DNA of 35,043 nucleotides from Oscillospiraceae bacterium (GTDB taxonomy: Bacteria; Bacillota; Clostridia; Oscillospirales; Oscillospiraceae), in NCBI GenBank assembly GCA_017541825.1, contig JAFXYJ010000049.1, positions 1 through 35,043 on the forward strand, given 5' to 3'. This document shows positions 1 through 7,848 of this stretch, in pieces (the first letter of the stretch is position 1; every line of letters begins with the position of its first letter). Under the pieces are notes generated by a model. That model ran no database searches. It worked only from the letters and a program-made list of their open reading frames with translations, and had not been told where the DNA came from. The translations under genes and the position numbers were made by a program.

Positions 1-1
1 G

Positions 2-1048
2 AAGGTGACGAAGGATCCCTACAGCGAGACCGTCGACGAGGGCGGCTCGACGAGCTTCATCGCCCGGGCCGAAAATACGAAAACCTACAAGTGGCGCTTC
101 GTCAGCGCCACGGGCAGCCAGAGCTACGATTACAACGCCGTGGGCAATATGTTCCCCGGGCTCGTGATCTCCGGCGGCGAGACGGAGACGATCAACCTGT
201 CCAACATCCCCTACGCGATGGACGGCTGGCGGGTCGAGTGCGTGTTCACCGGCGACGGCGGCAGCGCGACCTCCGGCCGGGCCACCATCACGGTCATCGA
301 GTCGAGCTCCACGCTGAGCATCACCGGTCAGCCTGTCGGGGCGATCATGGCCATTGACGAGAACGAGGACTTCGAGCTCTCGATCCTGGCCTCCGCCCGC
401 AACGGCGGCACGCTCTCCTACCAGTGGTACTCCGCGGCGCGCAACAGCGCCTCCTCCATGCGTATGATCGCCGGCGCGACGGAGAGCACCTATACCCCCG
501 AACGGGAGGAGGGCACCAAGTATTACCGTGTCAGCGTGACCGTCACCCACAACGGCAAGACCTCCGAGCCCTTCTACTCCGCCATCGCCGCGGTCACCTT
601 TACGGCCTCCAAAGCCCACGAGCACAGCTACAGCGACGTGTGGGAGCACAACGACATCTCCCACTGGCACCAGTGCACCTGCGGCGACCACGCCGACGAG
701 GATTTCCACAGCTATGAGTGGACGATCCTCACCATGCCCACCGACGATGAGGACGGCAGTCAGCGGGGCGTGTGCACGGTCTGCGGCTTCGAGACCACGG
801 CGCCGATCCCCGCCGGCTCCATGCCGCAGGAGACCGAGGCGGCCACGCCCGAGCCGGTAAAGAACACCCGTACCGGCACGATCAGCATGTTCCTGCTGGG
901 CGCCGCGCTGGGACTGGCCGGGCTGTGCATCATCGGCGGCGCGGCGTACCTGATCTGGAAGGTGCTCCGCGGCAAAAACGAAGCGCCCCTCGAGGACGAG
1001 GACGAGCCGCCCGAAGAACAGCCCAGACCGCGTAAAAAGAAGAAATAA
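2..1048 (+). CDS. Membrane-anchored Ig-like surface protein, C-terminal part (5' truncated)
   Basis: The reading frame is open to the left edge, so only the last ~348 residues are visible and no start can be assigned. Two Ig-like beta-sandwich stretches are seen (about 1-97 and 103-200 counting from the GTG at 5), the second with the YQWYS core typical of Ig-like repeats. A His/Cys-rich segment follows (about 205-262) with CTCGD and CTVCG pairs, a pattern common in clostridial surface proteins. After a Thr/Pro/Glu linker, one hydrophobic helix (about 293-320) and an acidic then Lys-rich tail (PRPRKKKK) indicate a single-pass protein with a short cytoplasmic end. It is probably an exported adhesin-like or cell-surface protein; the ligand is unknown. 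It converges on the M18 peptidase gene. Confidence 0.8.
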   Translation, partial: KVTKDPYSETVDEGGSTSFIARAENTKTYKWRFVSATGSQSYDYNAVGNMFPGLVISGGETETINLSNIPYAMDGWRVECVFTGDGGSATSGRATITVIESSSTLSITGQPVGAIMAIDENEDFELSILASARNGGTLSYQWYSAARNSASSMRMIAGATESTYTPEREEGTKYYRVSVTVTHNGKTSEPFYSAIAAVTFTASKAHEHSYSDVWEHNDISHWHQCTCGDHADEDFHSYEWTILTMPTDDEDGSQRGVCTVCGFETTAPIPAGSMPQETEAATPEPVKNTRTGTISMFLLGAALGLAGLCIIGGAAYLIWKVLRGKNEAPLEDEDEPPEEQPRPRKKKK

Positions 1049-1053
1049 ACCCA

Positions 1054-1086
1054 AAACCCCCGGGGCGGACGCCGCCCCGGGGGTTT
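1054..1086. terminator. Bidirectional rho-independent terminator
   Basis: A perfect 15-bp inverted repeat (arms 1054-1068 and 1072-1086) with a 3-base loop has A3 on one side and T3 on the other. It sits between two convergent genes, 5 bases after the surface-protein stop and 17 bases beyond the aminopeptidase stop, so it can end transcription from both sides. Confidence 0.85.
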
Positions 1087-1102
1087 CGTATGTCGCCGGA
1101 CG

Positions 1103-2503
1103 TCATCTGTCCTTGTAGAACGCCTTGACGCCCTTGTAAGTCATGTAGCAGTCGAACTTGGCCACGGTCTCCCAGGGGGAGTGCATGCTCAGCACGGGCA
1201 CGCCCGCGTCGATGGTGTCGATGTTGCGGTTGCCCATGTAGGCCGCCACGGTGCCGCCGCCGCCCTGGTCCACCTTGCCCAGCTCGGCCATCTGCCAGAC
1301 CACCGCGTTGTCGGCAAAGATCCGCCGCAGCGTGCCCACCACCTCGGCGGAGGCGTCGTTGCTGCCGCTCTTGCCGCGGGAGCCGGTGAATTTGCAGATG
1401 CCCATGCCGTAGTTGAGCTTCGCGCCGTTGCGGTCGGGGGCCTCGCTGACCTCGGGGTAGAGGGGGTCGTGGGCGTTGCACACGTCCGCCGAGACGCAGA
1501 AGCTCGCCTCCAGGCAGTGGCGCAGCTTCACGCCCTGGCTGTCGCACAGATCCTCCATGAAGGTCTCGAAGGCCGTGGACTGCATGCCGGACACGCCCAC
1601 CGAGCCGATCTCCTCCTTGTCCGCGAGGATGCACACGGCTGTGCGCTCGGGGGCCTCGGTCTCGTAGATGGCCTTGAGCTCGGCATAGGCGCAGACCCGG
1701 TCGTCGTGGCCGTAGCCGCCGATCAGCGAGCGGTCGAGACCCACGTCGCAGGCGTCGAGAGAGGGCACGGCCTCCAGCTCGGCGGAGAGGAAATCCTCCT
1801 CGGTGATGCCGTAGCGGTCCTGCAGCAGAGAGAGGATCGCCAGCTTCACCCGGTCCTTACCCTCGTCGGCATAGGGGATCGAGCCGATGAGCAGGCTCAG
1901 CGCCTCGCCGTTGATGACCTCCGAGGCGTTTTTGCCCATCTGATCCTTGCCCAGATGAGGCAGCAGGTCGGTGATGACGAACTTGGGATCCTCCGGATCC
2001 TTGCCGATGACGACGGGCACGGTCTCGCCGTCCTTTTTTGTCACGACGCCGTGGAGCTCCAGGGGGATGGTCACCCACTGGTATTTTTTGATTCCGCCGT
2101 AATAGTGGGTCTTGAAGTAGGCCAGCTCGCCGTCCTCGTAGAGCGGGAGCTGCTTGAGATCCAGCCGGGGGGAGTCCACATGGGCCGCGGCGATGTTCGC
2201 GCCCTCGGCCAGGGACTTTTGCCCGATCACCGCCAGCATCAGCGCCTTGCCGCGCACGCTCCGATAGACCTTGTCACCGGCCTTGAGCGCCATGCCGCGC
2301 ACATAGGGCACGAACCCGACGGCCTCGGCCTGCCGGATCCCCTCCGCCACGGCCTCCCGCTCGGTCCGGGCGGCGTTCAGAAAGGCCTTGTAGTCCTCGC
2401 AGTACGCCTCCAGCGCCAGCCGCTCGTCCAGCCCGATCAGATCATAGCCCTGCTTCTGGCTGTAAAACAGCGCCTCGCGCAGAGCGTCTTTTTTTTCTTC
2501 CAT
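1103..2503 (-). CDS. M18 family zinc aminopeptidase
   Basis: 466 residues, the usual length for M18 (aspartyl aminopeptidase/aminopeptidase I) enzymes, which remove N-terminal residues from peptides in the cytosol with two metal ions. Metal-site motifs are visible: AAHVDSPR (H108, D110), GYGHDDR (D267), ADKEEIGSVG (E297/E298), SADVCNAHD (D340) and SMHSPWE (H441). The start has a clear GGAGG about 8 bases upstream. The AT-rich stretch before it contains a TATAAA-like element (2527-2532), so it may have its own promoter although it follows the small membrane protein gene. Substrate preference (acidic or broader) cannot be read from the sequence. Confidence 0.93.
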   Translation of the reverse strand: MEEKKDALREALFYSQKQGYDLIGLDERLALEAYCEDYKAFLNAARTEREAVAEGIRQAEAVGFVPYVRGMALKAGDKVYRSVRGKALMLAVIGQKSLAEGANIAAAHVDSPRLDLKQLPLYEDGELAYFKTHYYGGIKKYQWVTIPLELHGVVTKKDGETVPVVIGKDPEDPKFVITDLLPHLGKDQMGKNASEVINGEALSLLIGSIPYADEGKDRVKLAILSLLQDRYGITEEDFLSAELEAVPSLDACDVGLDRSLIGGYGHDDRVCAYAELKAIYETEAPERTAVCILADKEEIGSVGVSGMQSTAFETFMEDLCDSQGVKLRHCLEASFCVSADVCNAHDPLYPEVSEAPDRNGAKLNYGMGICKFTGSRGKSGSNDASAEVVGTLRRIFADNAVVWQMAELGKVDQGGGGTVAAYMGNRNIDTIDAGVPVLSMHSPWETVAKFDCYMTYKGVKAFYKDR

Positions 2504-2537
2504 ATGTGCTGCCTCCTGTATGATTATTTATAATTCT

Positions 2538-2565
2538 TATTGTTCGTCGTCTATTGTTCGTCGTC
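2538..2565. repeat. 14-bp perfect tandem duplication at a stop codon
   Basis: Two exact copies of a 14-bp unit (2538-2551 and 2552-2565) overlap the 3' end and stop codon of the small membrane protein gene; the coding copy specifies the terminal DDEQ. It looks like a recent slippage duplication with no effect on the protein. Confidence 0.8.
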
Positions 2566-2739
2566 CTCGCCGCCCTCGCGTGAAAACACAAGCCCCAGAC
2601 ATACGCCCAGCGAGGTGCCCAGAGACATCCAGAGCCCCGTGTTGTGCGTCGCGGCCCCGATCGCGGTTCCGATGCATATCCCCAGACACATGCCGATGGC
2701 CAGGCCCGAAGTGCTGCGATTATTGTTCTTCTTGTCCAT
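2551..2739 (-). CDS. Small glycine-rich membrane protein
   Basis: 62 residues. After a short polar N-terminus (MDKKNNNRS) come two Gly-rich hydrophobic stretches (about 12-29 and 36-52) with GxxxG-like spacing (GLAIGMCLGICIG, LGTSLGVCLG), then an acidic tail ending DDEQ. This is the glycine-zipper pattern of small clostridial membrane proteins of unknown role. An AGAGG ribosome site precedes the ATG. It lies 21 bases after the tsaC-coaE fusion gene on the same strand, so it is probably in the prfA operon. No function can be assigned. Confidence 0.75.
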   Translation of the reverse strand: MDKKNNNRSTSGLAIGMCLGICIGTAIGAATHNTGLWMSLGTSLGVCLGLVFSREGGEDDEQ

Positions 2740-2760
2740 GATGCCTGCCTCTTTCTGTCC

Positions 2761-3960
2761 TTATATCCCGAAAAGCTCGCGGCAGAGCGCGTGGAGCTCC
2801 TCCCGGGTACCGTCGTTGTGCAGCACGTGGTCGCAGTGCCGCTCGTAGTACTCATCGCTCTTCTGGGCGTCGATGCGGGAGAGGGCGTACTCCTCGCCGA
2901 TCCCCTCCCGGGCCATGATGCGCGCGGCGCGCGCCTTCCGGTCGGCCACCACGCCCACCGTGAACGAGCACAGCTCGCCCAGCCCGCCGTCAATGAGCTC
3001 CACCGCGTCCACAGCCGCCAGCGTGCCGCCCATACGGGCGTGCCCGCGCAGCAGCCGACGCACCTCTTCGCGCACATACCTGTGGGTGAGCTTGTTGAGA
3101 TCCGTCAGCGCCGCGCCGTCGGCAAAGACGATCCTGCCCAGCGCCTTGCGGTCGAAAACGCCGCCCGGAAAGGCGTCCGGGAAGCGGTCCCTGATCTCGT
3201 CGAGCATGGGCCGGCACTCTCGCAGCAGCCGGTGATAGACCTCGTCGCAGTCGATGCCCAGCGCGCCGCGCTCCACGAGGTACTTCATCGCCGTGGTCTT
3301 GCCGCTGCCGCTGCCGCCGGTGAGCCCGATGACGCGCATCGCGCCCAGCAGCGCCTCGTCGATCTCGCTGTCGGGAAGCGCGCCCCGCCGCAGCGTGCGG
3401 TAGGGGACATCGCTCATGTCGATGATCGTGGACTCCCGGCCGATGCCGCATGGTCCGCCGTCGAGCACCGCGTCGATCCGCCCGTCAAAATAACCCAGCA
3501 CCTCCGCGGCGGTCTTCGGACTGGGCCTGCCAGAGGGATTGGCGGAGGGCCCGGCCAGCGGGATTCCGGCTTTTTCCAGAAGCGCGAGGGTCATGGGATG
3601 GTCGGGACAGCGCAGCCCCACGGTCTGTCCGCCCGAGAGCGTGATCGGGGGAATGATCTCCTTTGTCCGGAGCACGATGGTCAGCGGCCCCGGCCAGAAC
3701 TTTTCCGAGAGCGTATAGGCCTGGGGCGGGATATCCAGGGCGTATCTGTCCATCGCGCCCGCGCCGGGGATCATCAGCGAGAGGGGCTTGACCTCCGGGC
3801 GGCCCTTGGCCTCATAGAGCGCGGCCACGGCCCGCTCGTCCAGACCGTTGACGCACAGTCCGTAGACGGTCTCCGTGGGCACCGCCACCAGCCCGCCGCC
3901 TTTGAGCATTTCTGCGGCGGGGGCGAGATCTTCCTTATCCGTAAAAACCCTTGTCTTCAT
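2761..3960 (-). CDS. Fusion of threonylcarbamoyl-AMP synthase (TsaC/Sua5) and dephospho-CoA kinase (CoaE)
   Basis: 399 residues in one frame. Residues 1-207 are a complete YrdC/TsaC domain: GGGLVAVPTETVYGL, the KGRP...KPLSL motif and AGPSANPSG. It makes threonylcarbamoyl-AMP from Thr, bicarbonate and ATP for tRNA t6A37. Residues 208-399 are a complete dephospho-CoA kinase, starting MRVIGLTGGSGSGKTT (P-loop about 213-222), with the CoaE signatures IDCDEVYHRLL and SRIDAQKSDEYYERHCDHVLHND; it phosphorylates dephospho-CoA in the last step of CoA synthesis. There is no linker, and the internal ATG at 3339 has no ribosome site, so a single two-domain protein is expected. The start overlaps the prfA stop (ATGA). 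Confidence 0.92.
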   Translation of the reverse strand: MKTRVFTDKEDLAPAAEMLKGGGLVAVPTETVYGLCVNGLDERAVAALYEAKGRPEVKPLSLMIPGAGAMDRYALDIPPQAYTLSEKFWPGPLTIVLRTKEIIPPITLSGGQTVGLRCPDHPMTLALLEKAGIPLAGPSANPSGRPSPKTAAEVLGYFDGRIDAVLDGGPCGIGRESTIIDMSDVPYRTLRRGALPDSEIDEALLGAMRVIGLTGGSGSGKTTAMKYLVERGALGIDCDEVYHRLLRECRPMLDEIRDRFPDAFPGGVFDRKALGRIVFADGAALTDLNKLTHRYVREEVRRLLRGHARMGGTLAAVDAVELIDGGLGELCSFTVGVVADRKARAARIMAREGIGEEYALSRIDAQKSDEYYERHCDHVLHNDGTREELHALCRELFGI

Positions 3961-5036
3961 GCTTCGTCTCCGTCCGCGGCGAGCTGCAGCTGCTCGGCCC
4001 GCCAGGCGGTCAGCAGCGCGTCGATGAGCTCGTCCAGATCGCCGTTCATGACCGCGTCGAGTTTATAGAGCGTGAGCCCGATCCGATGGTCGGTCACCCG
4101 CCCCTGGGGGAAATTATAGGTGCGGATGCGCTCGTTGCGCATGCCGGTGCCCACCTGGGAGCGCCGCCTGGCCGAGACCTCGGCGTCCTGCCGCTCGCGC
4201 TCCGCCTGGGCAAGCCGCGAGGCGAGGATGCTCAGCGCCCGGGCCTTGTTTTTATACTGGCTGCGCTCGTCCTGGCACTCCACCACCATGCCCGTGGGCA
4301 GGTGCGTCACCCGGATGGCGCTGGAGGTCTTGTTGACCTTCTGGCCGCCGGCGCCGGAGGAGCGGAAGGTGTCGATCTGCACATCGTTGAGATCCAGATC
4401 GAACTCGCTCTCCTCCAGCTCGGGCAGCACCGCCACGGTGCAGGTGCTCGTGTGGATGCGCCCCTGGGTCTCGGTCTCCGGGACCCGCTGCACCCGGTGG
4501 ACGCCGCTCTCAAAACGGAAGCGCGAAAAAGCGCCGTCGCCCTGCACGATGAAATCGATCTCCCGGATGCCGCCGAGCTCGGTCTGGCTGCAGTTGGCGA
4601 CCTCGATGGAAAAGCCCTTCCGCTCGGCGTACATGCTGTACATCCGGAACAGGTCCGCGGCGAACAACGCGCTCTCCTCTCCGCCGACGCCGCCGCGGAT
4701 CTCCACGATCACGTTTTTGTCGTCGTCGGGATCCCGGGGCAGCAGCAGGATCTTCAGCTCGGCCTCGGCGGCCTCCATCCCGGCCCTGGCCGCCTCCTGC
4801 TCCTCCCGGGCCAGCGCCCGCGCCTCCGGGTCCGGATCGGAGAGCATCTCCTCGGCCGCGGCGAGATCGGCGCGGCAGGCCTCCCGGCGCCGCCAGGCCG
4901 CCATCAGCGGCTCGAGCTCCCGCCGTTCCTTCGTCAGACGGGCGGAGAGCTCCGCATCGTCCCAGATCTCCGGCTGCGACAGGCTGTATTCGATTTCTTC
5001 AAAGCGCCCGGCCAGCCGCCGGATCTTGTCGAGCAT
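3957..5036 (-). CDS. prfA: Peptide chain release factor 1
   Basis: 359 residues, full length for RF1, which reads UAA/UAG and triggers peptide release. The GGQ catalytic motif is at 230-232 in RSSGAGGQKVNKT. The RF1-type PxT codon-recognition tripeptide is P186-E187-T188 in VQRVPETETQGRIHTS, which separates it from RF2 (SPF). The N-terminal helical domain fills residues 1-105. A strong GGAGGGG precedes the ATG, and a sigma-A-like promoter is visible upstream. It is the first gene of the operon with tsaC-coaE; prmC, which often follows prfA and methylates this GGQ glutamine, is not here. Confidence 0.96.
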   Translation of the reverse strand: MLDKIRRLAGRFEEIEYSLSQPEIWDDAELSARLTKERRELEPLMAAWRRREACRADLAAAEEMLSDPDPEARALAREEQEAARAGMEAAEAELKILLLPRDPDDDKNVIVEIRGGVGGEESALFAADLFRMYSMYAERKGFSIEVANCSQTELGGIREIDFIVQGDGAFSRFRFESGVHRVQRVPETETQGRIHTSTCTVAVLPELEESEFDLDLNDVQIDTFRSSGAGGQKVNKTSSAIRVTHLPTGMVVECQDERSQYKNKARALSILASRLAQAERERQDAEVSARRRSQVGTGMRNERIRTYNFPQGRVTDHRIGLTLYKLDAVMNGDLDELIDALLTAWRAEQLQLAADGDEA

Positions 5037-5063
5037 GGATACCCCTCCGTTTGTTTCCGGTTT

Positions 5064-5092
5064 ATCTTATCACAGGCGCTTTGGAATGTAAA
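5064..5092 (-). promoter_or_regulatory. Probable promoter of the prfA operon
   Basis: On the minus strand TTTACA (5087-5092) is followed after 17 bases by TAAGAT (5064-5069), about 28 bases before the prfA start. Each box matches four or five of six consensus bases and the spacing is ideal. Confidence 0.6.
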
Positions 5093-5104
5093 CCGCGCAG
5101 GGGT

Positions 5105-5133
5105 TTGATTTTTCGCGGCGCATGGTGTATACT
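5105..5133 (+). promoter_or_regulatory. Probable promoter of the aldo/keto reductase gene
   Basis: TTGATT (5105-5110), a 17-base spacer and TATACT (5128-5133) form a good sigma-A-type promoter 43 bases before the ATG at 5177. It is divergent from, and does not overlap, the prfA promoter. Confidence 0.65.
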
Positions 5134-5176
5134 TGTGTTGAGCAAAATACATATTTTTGGATCTGGAGGGATCACA

Positions 5177-6295
5177 ATGTCAACACACGGACCGGATAAC
5201 AAATTCAAGCTGGGCTTTGGCTTGATGCGCCTGCCCAGACTCGCCGATGGCGCCATCGACGTGGAGCTGACGAGCAAGCTGGTGGACGCCTTCATCGCTG
5301 CGGGCGGCACGTATTTTGACACCGCCTATGTCTACGAGGGCTCCGAGGAGGCAGCCCGCAAAGCCCTGGTGGAGCGCCATCCCCGGGACAGCTACACCAT
5401 TGCCAGCAAGCTCAATGCCCGGGCGGCGAAGAACGCCGAGCAGGCCCGCGCCCAGTTCGACACCAGCCGCCGGCGGCTGGGGGTGGAGTATTTCGACTTC
5501 TATCTTCTCCACGCCATGGGCGCGAACAATTACGGCACATACCGCGATTACGGCATCTGGGAATTCCTTGCGGAGAAGAAGGCGGAGGGCCTGATCCGCC
5601 ATCTGGGCTTTTCCTTCCACGACACGCCCGAGATGCTCGACAAGATCCTCACCGAGCACCCGGAGGCCGATTTCGTGCAGCTGCAGCTCAACTATGCCGA
5701 CTGGGACAACCCGGAGGTGCAGTCCCGCGCCTGCTACGAGACCGCCCGCAAACACGGCAAGTACATCACCGTCATGGAGCCCTGCAAGGGCGGCCTGCTG
5801 GCCAACCCGCCGAAGGCCGTCAAGGCGCTCTTTGACCAGGCCGCGCCCGGCGCGTCCTACGCCTCCTGGGCCTTCCGCTTCATCGCCTCCCACGAGGGGA
5901 TCCTCGCGGTGCTCAGCGGCATGAACGCCATGGACCAGATGGAGGACAACATCGCCACCTTCCGCGATTTCAAACCCATGACCGAGGACGAATACGCCCT
6001 GATCGCAAAGGCGCAGGAGATCATCAACAACGGCGGCGCCATCCCCTGCACCGGCTGCAGCTACTGCACCGAGGGCTGTCCGCAGCAGATCCCCATCCCG
6101 CGCATCTTCAAGGTGCGCAACAACCAGCTCCTCTACGATATGACGCCGGAGAAGGCCAAAGGCGAGTACGCCTTCGCCACCGGCCGCGGCGGCAAGGCCT
6201 CCGACTGCGTGGAGTGCCGCCAGTGCGAGGACGCCTGCCCGCAGCACCTGGAGATCACGAAGCTCCTTAAGGAGTGCGCCGCTGCGCTCGAGTGA
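5177..6295 (+). CDS. Aldo/keto reductase with C-terminal 2x[4Fe-4S] domain
   Basis: 372 residues from the ATG at 5177, chosen because GGAGGG lies 7 bases upstream; an in-frame GTG at 5051 would start before the promoter. Residues 1-280 form an aldo/keto reductase barrel with the catalytic tetrad D48, Y53, K78 and H112 (motifs TYFDTAYVY, ASKL, DFYLLH). Residues 291-301 (CTGCSYCTEGCP) and 344-354 (CVECRQCEDACP) are two ferredoxin-like cysteine clusters expected to bind 4Fe-4S centres. This architecture is common in anaerobes and points to an oxidoreductase that may take electrons from iron-sulfur carriers; the substrate is unknown. The next gene starts 29 bases on and may be co-transcribed. Confidence 0.92.
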   Translation: MSTHGPDNKFKLGFGLMRLPRLADGAIDVELTSKLVDAFIAAGGTYFDTAYVYEGSEEAARKALVERHPRDSYTIASKLNARAAKNAEQARAQFDTSRRRLGVEYFDFYLLHAMGANNYGTYRDYGIWEFLAEKKAEGLIRHLGFSFHDTPEMLDKILTEHPEADFVQLQLNYADWDNPEVQSRACYETARKHGKYITVMEPCKGGLLANPPKAVKALFDQAAPGASYASWAFRFIASHEGILAVLSGMNAMDQMEDNIATFRDFKPMTEDEYALIAKAQEIINNGGAIPCTGCSYCTEGCPQQIPIPRIFKVRNNQLLYDMTPEKAKGEYAFATGRGGKASDCVECRQCEDACPQHLEITKLLKECAAALE

Positions 6296-6324
6296 GATAG
6301 ACTGTACCGCAGGGGAGGAAAAAT

Positions 6325-6942
6325 ATGAAGGCGGATATGAGCGCAAAGGCCTGGAAGGCTGTGAATACCCTCGTCTCTGACGCAGAACTCGACGGGACGA
6401 AGGTCCTGCGCGTGGAGAAGGGCGATGCACTGCTCAACGACTACGATGAGAACACCTATGCCCGGCTGATCGGGTCGGATTTCCACAACGGCATCATTGA
6501 GGTGAGGCTGCGCAGCCGGCTGCTCCCGTCCGCGCCGGAGCTGGCGCGGGGGTTCATCGGCGTTGCCTTCCGCATCAGCGACAATGACGCGGAATTCGAG
6601 TCGTTCTACCTCCGACCCACCAACGTCATGACCGACGATCCGGTGCGGCGCGCCCATGGCTGCCAGTATTTTTCCTACCCCGGGTACACGTTCGCCTATT
6701 TCCGCCGGTTCGGCGTCGAGGGCTATGAAGCGCCCATCGACTGCGGACTGGACGAGTGGATCACCCTGCGCGCGGAGATCCGGGGCGCGCAGGCGGCGTT
6801 TTATCTCAACGGCCGCGCCGAGCCGGTCCTGCGCGTGGACGGCCTCAAGCACGGCCCGGACGCCCGCGGCGGTGTGGGCCTGTTCGTGGACATCGGCACC
6901 GAGGCCTTCTTCAGCGATGTAACCGTCACCTGCGAGGATTGA
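6325..6942 (+). CDS. Conserved beta-sandwich (concanavalin A-like) protein, function unknown
   Basis: 205 residues, no signal peptide or membrane helix. The sequence has the strand-rich pattern of a LamG/concanavalin-like domain: NGIIEVRLRS, ARGFIGVAFRIS, FESFYLRPTN, QYFSYPGY, EWITLRAEIRG, AAFYLNGRAEPVLRVDGLKHG and GVGLFVDIGTEAFFSDV. Families of this kind are found in many bacteria beside sugar enzymes, but no catalytic residues are evident. GGGGAGG lies 7 bases before the ATG, and the gene is close behind the aldo/keto reductase, suggesting one transcript. A small hairpin (6954-6967) follows the stop. Carbohydrate binding is only a guess. Confidence 0.75.
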   Translation: MKADMSAKAWKAVNTLVSDAELDGTKVLRVEKGDALLNDYDENTYARLIGSDFHNGIIEVRLRSRLLPSAPELARGFIGVAFRISDNDAEFESFYLRPTNVMTDDPVRRAHGCQYFSYPGYTFAYFRRFGVEGYEAPIDCGLDEWITLRAEIRGAQAAFYLNGRAEPVLRVDGLKHGPDARGGVGLFVDIGTEAFFSDVTVTCED

Positions 6943-6977
6943 GAGGGTGCGAGAACTGGGAACAGTTCCCCCTTGCC

Positions 6978-7007
6978 TTGCCTTTGTGAAATCTGTTGAT
7001 TTATAAA
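6978..7007 (+). promoter_or_regulatory. Possible promoter of the AT-rich zinc-ribbon gene
   Basis: TTGCCT (6978-6983) and TATAAA (7002-7007) are separated by 18 bases, 57 bases before the ATG at 7065. The whole stretch is AT-rich, so chance matches are possible. Confidence 0.35.
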
Positions 7008-7064
7008 TGTAGAAGATGAATAGATGGAATGTAGTGAGAAATGTAATGATAATGGAGAAGAAGG

Positions 7065-7571
7065 ATGAAGGAGAAGAGACCAGTATATAATGGATATGAT
7101 GAGTATTATTTTACTGGTTATGAATTGAAAGAACGATTACACGACCAGTATTTACTTGAACGTCACAATTCAGCAGTTATGGCAATTAGCATCACAGAGT
7201 ATTTGACCCTAAGAGGTATAAAAGATGAAACACTTTACAGGGTCTTTCTTAACGATTGTTTTTGTAAGGTAATGAGAAGCGACACAGATGGATACGTGGA
7301 TTTTTTCGGATTCACAGACTTGCCACATGTAAAACTCGTGAAAGCACCTCAATGGGTTGAGTATAATATGTTTTGCCCAGAATGCGGCGCAAAGATGAAG
7401 CTTAAAACAAGCCGCTTTGGGGTGTTCTCTGGCTGCTCAAATTATCCTACTTGCAAATATAAAGAAAGTATTCCCTACTTGGGTACCCTATCAATATCAA
7501 AAGAAGAATTCATAGAAAAAGCATCTGCCTATGCTAAGCGTCATATGAAGAAAAAAGATGAGCCAGTATAG
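7065..7571 (+). CDS. Topoisomerase-type C4 zinc-ribbon protein, foreign composition
   Basis: 168 residues. Residues about 104-132 form a C4 zinc ribbon of the type found at the C-terminus of DNA topoisomerase I: CPECG, then SGCSNYPTCKY, with an FGVFSGCSNYP core. Such ribbons bind single-stranded DNA. The N-terminal ~100 residues (YDEYYFTGYELKERL start) resemble nothing I can name. The ATG at 7065 has GGAGAAG upstream. Base composition is strikingly AT-rich, with codons such as AAA, ATA and TTA, unlike the GC-rich genes on both sides. Together with its position beside a tRNA-type attachment site this suggests horizontal transfer. It may be a nuclease accessory or defence-associated protein; function unknown. 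Confidence 0.75.
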   Translation: MKEKRPVYNGYDEYYFTGYELKERLHDQYLLERHNSAVMAISITEYLTLRGIKDETLYRVFLNDCFCKVMRSDTDGYVDFFGFTDLPHVKLVKAPQWVEYNMFCPECGAKMKLKTSRFGVFSGCSNYPTCKYKESIPYLGTLSISKEEFIEKASAYAKRHMKKKDEPV

Positions 7572-7733
7572 TCCCAGAGATACCGCTATCTCGTTGAAAG
7601 GTGATGACTATCTGGTAGGTTATCGCGATCGGCGTCGTGGATAATACTTTCAATTATCCAATTAACAGATACTAGGAGTCAATATGGATAAGACAAAGAA
7701 CCGATCCCTGTCTTGTCGATGCTAATTCCATCA
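7572..7733. other. AT-rich non-coding stretch with two small hairpins
   Basis: No convincing gene. GAGATA/TATCTC (7577-7592) lies just after the zinc-ribbon stop and could weakly terminate it. TGGATAAT/ATTATCCA (7638-7660, 7-base loop) is a second hairpin. A 13-codon frame begins at ATG 7684 behind an AGGAG; it may be the relic of a gene start from an earlier mobile element, but is too short to support. Confidence 0.4.
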
Positions 7734-7788
7734 GAGCCGTCACTCGGATTCGAACTGAGGCTTGCGGGCCTGCGGCCCGAAGCCTCAG
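7734..7788 (-). other. Diverged tRNA-Thr tail copy with adjoining hairpin
   Basis: Bases 7734-7759 match the T-arm and acceptor region of the tRNA fragment at 7923-7948 at about 21 of 26 positions, in the same orientation, including the GTTCGAATCC T-loop. Pairing in the T-stem has one mismatch and no CCA follows, so it is not a functional tRNA. Immediately to the right a 15-bp hairpin (7755-7770 with 7774-7788, one bulged base) is present. It may be a scar of an older integration into the same tRNA. Confidence 0.5.
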
Positions 7789-7848
7789 AGACCGGGGGAT
7801 GGCCCCACTCGCTCCCGGCCCGTCGGGCCGGAACCGCTCGGGGATGCC

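Noticed and set aside
1181-2533. 450-codon open frame on the plus strand opposite the M18 peptidase
   Set aside because: Low-complexity His/Ala/Val/Gly sequence without domains, fully antisense to a well-supported gene; an effect of high GC.
3337-3339. Separate coaE gene starting at an internal ATG
   Set aside because: No ribosome site before it and the upstream frame is continuous with a full TsaC domain; fusion is simpler.
5051-5176. Longer N-terminus for the aldo/keto reductase from an upstream GTG
   Set aside because: It would begin before the promoter and lacks a ribosome site; ATG 5177 has a strong one and gives the family-typical N-terminus.
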